Below, piece after piece: positions 16,449 through 22,106 of a stretch of 22,106 nucleotides of DNA; positions within the stretch are counted from its first letter, which is position 1, and the number at the start of each line of letters is the position of its first letter. Made by a program: the position numbers and the translations under genes. Origin of the DNA: Spongiibacteraceae bacterium (GTDB taxonomy: Bacteria > Pseudomonadota > Gammaproteobacteria > Pseudomonadales > PIVM01); NCBI GenBank assembly GCA_030618505.1, contig JAUXDF010000007.1, positions 1 through 22,106 on the forward strand, in the 5' to 3' direction. Under the pieces are notes generated by a model. It was not told where the DNA came from, made no database searches, and worked only from the letters and a program-made list of their open reading frames with translations.

Positions 16449-18944
16449 GTGAATCAAGAAGCCCAAAAAGTTGCGATTCCTGTTTTCTTACGTAAAAGAT
16501 TGCAGGCCTTTCGGGTAGGGCAAGGGAAAGATCAAAGCTATATTGTATTAGATCAAATAGAAGGCCAAACATATAAGTTTGAACCTTGGCAGTTTTTTAT
16601 TTTGGAAGTTTTGCCTGGATGTGATGACTTCTCAAAACTTGCCTCTGTTTTCGAGGATCGTTTTGGACATTCTATAACAAACGAGGAAGTGGAAGAACTA
16701 TTTTCCTTGGTTGCCGATAAGAAGCTGTTTGGTCTGCCGGCGATTTCGCACCCTATGTTGGCGGCCTTTAATAAAAGAAGAGCAACTCAGCTTGGCGTAG
16801 AGGCACCTGGAGCATCGTTTCAGGGAATAGCTGCCGGGAGTAATTCCAGTGCAAAGGAGGCATCACACGAACCACAAGGGACATCGTCGGCTGCAAGAAG
16901 CGCAGAATCCAATAGTAAAACTGAATCAAACCGCGCCGTTAACACAGATGAAGAGCCATTGCCCGCGGGGGTGCGTGATGCAATAGGTCTTGACGATACC
17001 ATGCGCAAAAAAGGATGGAAGCTGTTTAACCCTACCCGGTTGATAAAGCTAATCCAACCGTTGCTATTACCTTTAAAACATACAATTTATTTACTTCCGA
17101 TACTACTAATCGCAGCTCTTTTTATATCTGCCCGCCATGCTCTTCTTATTGAAGAAGATTTGATCCGTTTGCGTGACAGCAAATCATTTATTGAGCACGC
17201 CTTGCTCAGTATGGTCACTGTTAACTTATTAGTGACATTGGTGACAGCGATAGTCGCTTATACCTACCGTGCAACAGTGAGCGGCTTCTGTATCGTATTT
17301 GTTATGGGCTTTTTCCCTCGCTTTATGGTCCGGATTGGCCATGTGCGGCAGCTCTTACGGCGTGAACGGATCTGGTTGCATGCTGCTCCTCTATTGCTAC
17401 GTTTGGGGCTATTTAGTTTCGGCATATTAATGTGGTTTAATACAAGGACTATGGACGGTTTCCTATCCCCTTTCGGACTGATTATAGCTGCTGCCAGTAT
17501 GATTTCCTTCTTTATAACAGTAAATCCATTGGTAAAAAGTAGTGGTTATCACTTACTGGCTGCCTTTTTGAATGAGCCACGCCTGAGGGGAAAGGCGTAC
17601 ATGGCGCTCTTTAACAAGTTCCGAGGTAATGTCTACAAAAAAGCAGATAATAATGTGTTGGCGGCCTATGCATTAGCATCCATATTATTCATGGTAGTAA
17701 TATTTGCTGTAGTTCTTCTTCTTTTTGGACGCTTTCTAAAAATACACCTGGGAGGTGCCGGTGTATTGTTGATCGTGTTTATAAGCCTGACTCTATTATT
17801 GCGCATGATCACAAAGTTCAAAAAAATCGAGCAACTCTATGAACGTTCGGTCCAATTTGAACGTTGGCGTGACCGTACGCTCCCAAAAGTAGAAAATGAT
17901 ATAGTAACCAAGGAAAGCCAAAACGTATTAATGACATATTTAAGGCGGGCTCTATTTTTTTTATTTTTGGTAGTGCTGTTTGTACCATATAATTATGAAC
18001 CTGGTGGGAATTTTGTTATCTTGCCAAATAAGCAGCAGGAAATTACAACAGAACTTAGCGGTATCATTGATGAAATTTACTTTGATGGTGGCGAGACCTT
18101 AAAAAAGGGTACTGTAATTGGACGGCTTTTCTATAGTGATTACTTGGCTCAGGTGAAAATTTACACTGCAAAAATGCAAGAACAACAAGCAGTGATTAAT
18201 GAATTAAAATCCAGGCCTAAGCCTGAGGAGGTTCAGCTGGCAGAACGTGTCTTAGAAGTAGAAAAGACACGAGCTCAATTCAGTAAAGCAAAACTAAGTC
18301 GTCTTGAGAAGCTTTATGAAGAAAAAACGATTTCGTTTGAAGATCTGGATGATGCGCGGCGAGAGTATGGAATCGATCTTGAGCAAGTAGAGGAAAAACG
18401 AGCTAACCTCGAACTTATAAAGTCGGGGGTACCACCTGATAAAATAGCTTCCACAGAAGCTAAGTTGCAAAGTTTGAAAGAGCAGCGTGATTACAACCAA
18501 CAAAAAATCGAGCTTTCAGTTTTTTATATGCCATTTGACGGCAAGCTTATAACTATGCATCTTAAACAAAAGATTGGTAGTTATTTTGATAAAGGGGAGA
18601 CACTCGCAGTGGCTGAAAATACAGATCAGGTGGATATCCAGATCGAGGTACCTGAGTCTGATATAGGTTACGTTGTAGAATCGGCAAGAATCCGGGCCCG
18701 CCCCCTCGCGTATCACAGTGAAGACTTTACCGGTGTTGTTACGGCAATTGACGCAGAGGTGACAGAGACTCGCTCTGGCAAGGTGGTTAGGGTTATCACA
18801 TCAGTAGAAAATAAGGATAGTCGATTAAAAGCAGGAATGACTGGGTACGCGAAAATCAGTTGTGGAACGCTGCCGGTTTGGAAAATTTTGTCGTTGGATA
18901 TCGTTCGTTTTGTCAAAGTAGAAGGTTGGTCATGGCTTCCCTGA
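16449..18944 (+). CDS. Inner-membrane fusion: PqqD-like domain, degenerate M50-like membrane core, HlyD adaptor
   Basis: An 831-residue protein starting at GTG 16449 with GGAG 4 bases upstream. Residues about 15-100 look like a PqqD-type winged helix (YIVLD..G..YKFEPWQFFIL). A Ser-rich linker (about 120-175) follows. A membrane core has about eight hydrophobic segments, near 208-228, 252-275, 277-290, 315-335, 342-358, 403-427, 436-456 and 500-515. It retains the M50-like NP...GYHLL...LR signature near 359-385, but the usual DG is SG (S365) and no HExxH is present, so proteolysis is unlikely. Residues about 520-815 form an HlyD/membrane-fusion adaptor with split biotinyl-lipoyl halves (near 535-560 and 693-720) around a coiled-coil hairpin (about 570-690). 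The C-terminus RFVKVEGWSWLP is typical of this fusion family. It probably exports or handles the product, though no ABC or RND partner gene is visible here. Confidence 0.85.
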   Translation: MNQEAQKVAIPVFLRKRLQAFRVGQGKDQSYIVLDQIEGQTYKFEPWQFFILEVLPGCDDFSKLASVFEDRFGHSITNEEVEELFSLVADKKLFGLPAISHPMLAAFNKRRATQLGVEAPGASFQGIAAGSNSSAKEASHEPQGTSSAARSAESNSKTESNRAVNTDEEPLPAGVRDAIGLDDTMRKKGWKLFNPTRLIKLIQPLLLPLKHTIYLLPILLIAALFISARHALLIEEDLIRLRDSKSFIEHALLSMVTVNLLVTLVTAIVAYTYRATVSGFCIVFVMGFFPRFMVRIGHVRQLLRRERIWLHAAPLLLRLGLFSFGILMWFNTRTMDGFLSPFGLIIAAASMISFFITVNPLVKSSGYHLLAAFLNEPRLRGKAYMALFNKFRGNVYKKADNNVLAAYALASILFMVVIFAVVLLLFGRFLKIHLGGAGVLLIVFISLTLLLRMITKFKKIEQLYERSVQFERWRDRTLPKVENDIVTKESQNVLMTYLRRALFFLFLVVLFVPYNYEPGGNFVILPNKQQEITTELSGIIDEIYFDGGETLKKGTVIGRLFYSDYLAQVKIYTAKMQEQQAVINELKSRPKPEEVQLAERVLEVEKTRAQFSKAKLSRLEKLYEEKTISFEDLDDARREYGIDLEQVEEKRANLELIKSGVPPDKIASTEAKLQSLKEQRDYNQQKIELSVFYMPFDGKLITMHLKQKIGSYFDKGETLAVAENTDQVDIQIEVPESDIGYVVESARIRARPLAYHSEDFTGVVTAIDAEVTETRSGKVVRVITSVENKDSRLKAGMTGYAKISCGTLPVWKILSLDIVRFVKVEGWSWLP

Positions 18945-18980
18945 GTAGATGATTTTATTCAAGGAGCTAAGGAGTATCAC

Positions 18981-19802
18981 GTGAAAAATCATATCGTTTT
19001 CGTTATTATGGACAGTTGCCGTTTTGATACATTCAATGCTGCAAAAACACCCAATATTGATCGCATTGGGAAAGCGGAAAAGCGCTTTACTTACGCTTCG
19101 TGGACCGCACCATCACACTATGCATTCACCATGGGTATGATGCCACATACCAACCCGACCCACGTTTTTGCCTCTGAAGTTTACAAAGAAGAGTTTGTCT
19201 TATGGACTGACAGAACGGGTTGTTCAGAGATATCTTTCAGAGATTTTTTGCCGGAATTATCACTACCCAAGGTACTTAATAAGCTCGGTTATCGCACGGT
19301 AGGTCGAGTCTCATTGCCGGTGCTCAATCAATATACCTTGATCAGCAAGTACTTCGATGATTACAAACTTATGGAAAACCATAATGACTTCGCCAGGATG
19401 GTAGAGGAGATCGATTTCCCTAGTAGTCAGCCACACTATTACTTTCTCAATCTTGGTGAGACTCATTACCCCTATATGCTATCTGATAAAGACCTGCCTG
19501 TTATATCTGGTGTTCACGGTGTTTTTAAATCCCTCGGGGGAGAAAGAAAGAAGAATGCGGCTAAAACTGATCAATTTTTCGATTTAGAACAGATGAAGAT
19601 GCTTCATAATCAACAAATAAAATGTGTTGAATATATCGACAGTCAAATCGGTAATCTGATGAATAAAGCACCGAACAATACCTATTTTATTATTACTTCC
19701 GACCACGGTGAACTTTTCGGCGAAGATGGCTTTTTTGGGCACGGACCGATTATGCACGAAAAATGTTTCGAAGTGCCATTTGTCGAAGGACTTCTTAAAT
19801 AG
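18981..19802 (+). CDS. Small sulfatase-fold protein with Thr nucleophile (phospho-/sulfo-ester enzyme)
   Basis: A 273-residue member of the alkaline-phosphatase/sulfatase superfamily. D11 in VIMDSCRFD, T42 in WTAPSHYAF, D241-H242 in TSDHGELFGE and H254 in GHGPIMHE fit the metal and nucleophile positions. Formylglycine sulfatases have Cys or Ser in C/S-x-P-S-R; here it reads T-A-P-S-H. An unmodified Thr is more usual in phosphotransferases, phosphodiesterases and similar enzymes, so an 'arylsulfatase' label would mislead. At about half the usual sulfatase length it is compact but looks complete, and it has no signal peptide. GTG 18981 is set by AAGGAG at 18969-18974. It sits immediately before the sulfotransferase, which suggests work on the same head group. 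Substrate unknown. Confidence 0.8.
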   Translation: MKNHIVFVIMDSCRFDTFNAAKTPNIDRIGKAEKRFTYASWTAPSHYAFTMGMMPHTNPTHVFASEVYKEEFVLWTDRTGCSEISFRDFLPELSLPKVLNKLGYRTVGRVSLPVLNQYTLISKYFDDYKLMENHNDFARMVEEIDFPSSQPHYYFLNLGETHYPYMLSDKDLPVISGVHGVFKSLGGERKKNAAKTDQFFDLEQMKMLHNQQIKCVEYIDSQIGNLMNKAPNNTYFIITSDHGELFGEDGFFGHGPIMHEKCFEVPFVEGLLK

Positions 19803-19826
19803 TCGTTAACTAAACTTACAAAAACT

Positions 19827-20735
19827 ATGGCTGCTCCTCTGTTTCTGCTGGCTCCACCAAGATCCTATACATCGCTGATCAACGCAATGATCGGCCAACA
19901 TCCTCAAACGTTTGGTTTGCCTGAGCTGAACCTATTCAATGTTATAAAAATCAAGGATCTCTGGCGCCGGGTGTCCCGTGAAATTGGGGGAGACAGTAAT
20001 CGTCGTCACGGATTGCTCAGAGCCGTGGCCGAGATCTATGCGGGAGAGCAAACACCTGCAACTATTACTATGGCCCAATATTGGGCTGCTGCACGAGAAG
20101 ATCAAACTACCGGAGAGGTGTTTCTTGAGTTAGTAGCCAAGATAGATCCTCTGATTCCTGTTGAAAAAAGTCCTGCTTATACAGTATCTATGCAACGTCT
20201 CACACGCATCTACGAGACATTTCCAGATGCCCGCATCATTCATCTAGTTCGTCATCCTATTCCACAAGGCAGATCAGTCATGAACCTTAACAAAGGGATC
20301 TTTGCTTATTTTGTCAACGCGTTCGATTTTGAGGATAACCGTGCAATTGTCGACCCACAGATTGCCTGGCACGATATAAATATAAACATTCTCAACTTTC
20401 TAGACATGGTGCCTAAAGATCAACAAATACGTATAAGGGGTGAGGAGTTCATGGAGCATCCCCAAAAGCATTTGGCAATTATATGCCGCTGGCTTGGGAT
20501 TCGTGATGACGATGACGCCATCGAAGCAATGATGCATCCGGAACGATCGCCATTCGCCTGTTTTGGGCCAATTTCTGCGTTATTTGGTAACGATCCTAAT
20601 TTTCTCCGTGGCCCTGCTTTTCGCCAACATACACCCAAAATACCACCACTAGATGGGACTCTCCCATGGCGAGATGATGGTAAAGGGTTACGCCCGGAAG
20701 TGATTGATCTTGCGCAAGAGTTCGGTTATAGGTGA
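19827..20735 (+). CDS. PAPS-dependent sulfotransferase family protein
   Basis: A 302-residue cytosolic sulfotransferase-fold protein. The 5'-phosphosulfate loop is seen at the N-terminus as APPRSYTS (R12, S13), and the 3'-phosphate motif as HLVRHP...GRS with R142 and S150 eight residues apart, as the family requires. It is expected to transfer sulfate from PAPS to a hydroxyl, probably on the lipid or polyketide made by this operon. The C-terminal PWRDDGKGLRPEV segment is like other bacterial sulfotransferases of this group. ATG 19827 has no obvious ribosome site and lies 24 bases after the preceding stop. No PAPS-synthesis genes are in the window. An alternative role is activation of a beta-hydroxyacyl chain for decarboxylative release, as in CurM-type systems. 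Confidence 0.85.
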   Translation: MAAPLFLLAPPRSYTSLINAMIGQHPQTFGLPELNLFNVIKIKDLWRRVSREIGGDSNRRHGLLRAVAEIYAGEQTPATITMAQYWAAAREDQTTGEVFLELVAKIDPLIPVEKSPAYTVSMQRLTRIYETFPDARIIHLVRHPIPQGRSVMNLNKGIFAYFVNAFDFEDNRAIVDPQIAWHDININILNFLDMVPKDQQIRIRGEEFMEHPQKHLAIICRWLGIRDDDDAIEAMMHPERSPFACFGPISALFGNDPNFLRGPAFRQHTPKIPPLDGTLPWRDDGKGLRPEVIDLAQEFGYR

Positions 20736-20773
20736 CGAATCAATGAATTACAAGCAGTCAGTGAGGGTAACAA

Positions 20774-21205
20774 GTGACCAAGCCAGTCGAGCCCGATAAG
20801 CCGACAATGCAACTAAGGGATAGGAAGAAAATCGGTTTGATTGATACTGAACCGAAAAGTTCAAGGCAGACGCCTGAGGGGCTAACTACTCAGCAGCAGG
20901 CCCTACGTGAAGCAGCTATCAAACATTTTAAAGCCAATAAGGTTAAAGCATTCATAGCAGAGCAGATTAAGCATGTTAATGCTAACCGGCAAATTGGCGA
21001 TGGAATCCGCTTTCTCTTCGATAACCATGGAAATCCGCCAGCTAATGTACCCCTCGAAGATATTTTTGCGGAGCGCAAGAAAATTGAAGCCCAAATTCGC
21101 TGGTTAGAGGCACTCTGTTCAGAACTGCGTAATAACCTCAGTAAGGTAAAAGAGATTGAAGACCTTGCCCTGGAGTTAATCGGCCAAGGTCAAGGCAAGG
21201 CGTGA
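20774..21205 (+). CDS. Hypothetical protein with C-terminal coiled coil
   Basis: A 143-residue protein not recognised as any family. The N-terminal about 40 residues are polar, basic and probably disordered. A central helical, Lys/Gln-rich stretch leads to a short segment with FDNHGNPPANVP, and the last 50 residues (from EDIFAERKKI) have heptad-like spacing suggesting a coiled coil. There is no signal peptide or membrane segment. GTG 20774 has GAGGG (20763-20767) 6 bases upstream, and it continues the operon 38 bases after the sulfotransferase. It could be a small scaffold or adaptor for the cytosolic enzymes; no function can be assigned. Confidence 0.65.
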   Translation: MTKPVEPDKPTMQLRDRKKIGLIDTEPKSSRQTPEGLTTQQQALREAAIKHFKANKVKAFIAEQIKHVNANRQIGDGIRFLFDNHGNPPANVPLEDIFAERKKIEAQIRWLEALCSELRNNLSKVKEIEDLALELIGQGQGKA

Positions 21206-21215
21206 TTGATTCCAA

Positions 21216-21232
21216 CTTGTTTCTTGAACAAG
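21216..21232. repeat. Short perfect inverted repeat upstream of the esterase gene
   Basis: CTTGTT-TCTTG-AACAAG is a 6-base stem with a 5-base loop. It lacks a following T-run, so it is a poor intrinsic terminator. A TGATAAT (-10-like) lies at 21236-21242 just downstream, so the palindrome could be an operator near a promoter for the esterase gene. It is short enough to be chance. Confidence 0.25.
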
Positions 21233-21264
21233 CAGTGATAATAATTGATAGGAGAAATGTTAAA

Positions 21265-22106
21265 ATGTTTATGTCATTACGGATAATGTTATTCACACTA
21301 CTTTTTACTACCATGATTTACGGAGTTGTTGCTGCAGAAAAAGGACAATCACAAGTTCATGAACTGGTTGTAGGTGGTATTGATCGAAGTTACATTGTTT
21401 ACAGGCCGATGCTATCGGACACCAAAGATTTACCCCTAATGATTGTTCTTCATGGTGGCATGGGTAACGCCGAATACATGGAGAAAATGACTGGGATGAA
21501 TGAGGTTGCCGACACTGGCAAGTTTATTGTGGCATATCCAAACGGTACCGGAGGTCGCTTTCGTTTTATGAAAAACCGAAGGACCTGGAATGCAGGTAGC
21601 TGTTGTGGACAAGCGATGAAGAAGAATGTCGATGATGTCTTGTTCATTGAAAAAGTTATAGAAGATATCGATTCAAAATTCTCAATTGACACTCGGCGAG
21701 TTTATGTTACAGGAATGTCAAACGGTGCAATGATGGCATACCGTCTAGCTTGCGAAATTCCCGATAAGATAGCGGCCATCATCCCAGTATCCGGTACACT
21801 TGCTGTTGACAACTGTGATGGTGCTCAAGACGTTCCTGTGTTACATATTCATGGCGATCAAGATAAGTACGTGCCTATCGCCGGGGGCAAAGGTGAAAAA
21901 AGTGTGGCAGGGGTAGCCTATAGATCGGTGCCCGATACTATAAAACTCATTATTCGACCACGTCAATGCCTCGCTCCTGAACAGAGAACCCTGAACGGTG
22001 GGATCCAGAAATCTTTATATAGCTGTAGCAATGGCGCACCAGTCAAACTCATTATAATCAGAGGAGGGGAGCACGCTTGGCCTGGTGGTCATGGACGTAA
22101 TAATAA
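21265..22106 (+). CDS. Exported PHB-depolymerase/feruloyl-esterase-like hydrolase (3' end outside window)
   Basis: An open frame runs from ATG 21265 to the window end without a stop (280 codons visible). AGGAG at 21250-21254 lies 10 bases upstream. Residues 1-24 form a signal peptide (hydrophobic core, likely cleavage after VVAA). The mature part shows the LpqC/PHB-depolymerase family pattern: oxyanion motif VLHGGMGN, nucleophile GMSNG with S152, acid in HGDQDKYVP (D200, with D198 nearby) and H270 in GGEHAWPGG. Cysteines such as SCCG and NCDG suggest disulfides in the periplasm or outside. It hydrolyses esters, perhaps a polyester or an acylated product. It is separated from the previous gene by 59 bases that include a possible operator, so it may lie at the edge of the operon or be an unrelated neighbour. 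Confidence 0.85.
   Translation, partial: MFMSLRIMLFTLLFTTMIYGVVAAEKGQSQVHELVVGGIDRSYIVYRPMLSDTKDLPLMIVLHGGMGNAEYMEKMTGMNEVADTGKFIVAYPNGTGGRFRFMKNRRTWNAGSCCGQAMKKNVDDVLFIEKVIEDIDSKFSIDTRRVYVTGMSNGAMMAYRLACEIPDKIAAIIPVSGTLAVDNCDGAQDVPVLHIHGDQDKYVPIAGGKGEKSVAGVAYRSVPDTIKLIIRPRQCLAPEQRTLNGGIQKSLYSCSNGAPVKLIIIRGGEHAWPGGHGRNN

Noticed and set aside
16854..16875. AAGGAGG inside the HlyD-fusion gene as another internal ribosome site
   Set aside because: No ATG, GTG or TTG lies at a suitable distance downstream, so it cannot start a protein.
18981..19802. Annotation as arylsulfatase
   Set aside because: The required Cys/Ser of the formylglycine motif is Thr and the Arg is His, so only the fold-level call is supported.
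21216..21232. Rho-independent terminator after the coiled-coil gene
   Set aside because: The stem is only 6 bases, AT-rich, and not followed by a T-run.
1..22106. Mobile element, phage or CRISPR content
   Set aside because: No transposase, integrase, terminal repeats, tRNA target or regularly spaced repeats were seen.

Overview
The window carries one dense, single-strand gene block (every supported gene is on +). It reads as a biosynthetic operon built around an iterative, PUFA-synthase-like/HglE-like polyketide synthase. Base composition looks close to even. The membrane-fusion (HlyD-type) exporter and an exported esterase point to a Gram-negative bacterium, most likely a proteobacterium. 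I cannot fix the genus from sequence alone. No rRNA, tRNA, CRISPR array, transposase or integrase was seen, and no gene-free stretch is longer than about 100 bases.

Layout: (1) 1-7311, a giant synthase with order enoyl reductase (FMN/nitronate-monooxygenase type)-KS-AT-ACP-KR-DH, probably cut at its 5' end by the window edge. (2) 7340-12115, a second synthase KS-AT-DH ending in its own Sfp-type phosphopantetheinyl transferase. (3) 12134-12415, a free-standing acyl carrier protein. (4) 12427-14028, an alkaline-phosphatase-superfamily phosphodiesterase-like enzyme. (5) 14034-14903, an alpha/beta hydrolase. (6) 14900-16357, a beta-propeller protein. (7) 16449-18944, an unusual inner-membrane protein combining a PqqD-like domain, a degenerate M50-like membrane core and an HlyD adaptor. 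(8) 18981-19802, a small sulfatase-fold protein with Thr at the nucleophile position. (9) 19827-20735, a PAPS-type sulfotransferase. (10) 20774-21205, an unrecognised coiled-coil protein. (11) 21265-end, an exported PHB-depolymerase/feruloyl-esterase-like enzyme cut by the window edge.

Inferred logic: the two synthases and the free ACP build a reduced or partly unsaturated long acyl/polyketide chain, and the fused PPTase activates the carrier domains. No thioesterase or terminal reductase domain is visible in the synthases, so release or tailoring falls to the alpha/beta hydrolase, the two AP-fold enzymes and the sulfotransferase. The HlyD-fusion protein is a candidate for export. The product is not identifiable; a sulfated (or sulfate-activated) and/or phospho-modified lipid is the best working guess. 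The most unusual points are the split synthase with built-in ER and PPTase, a strong internal ribosome-binding site between AT and ACP of the first synthase, the protease-dead-looking M50/HlyD fusion, and the pairing of two AP-fold enzymes with a sulfotransferase.
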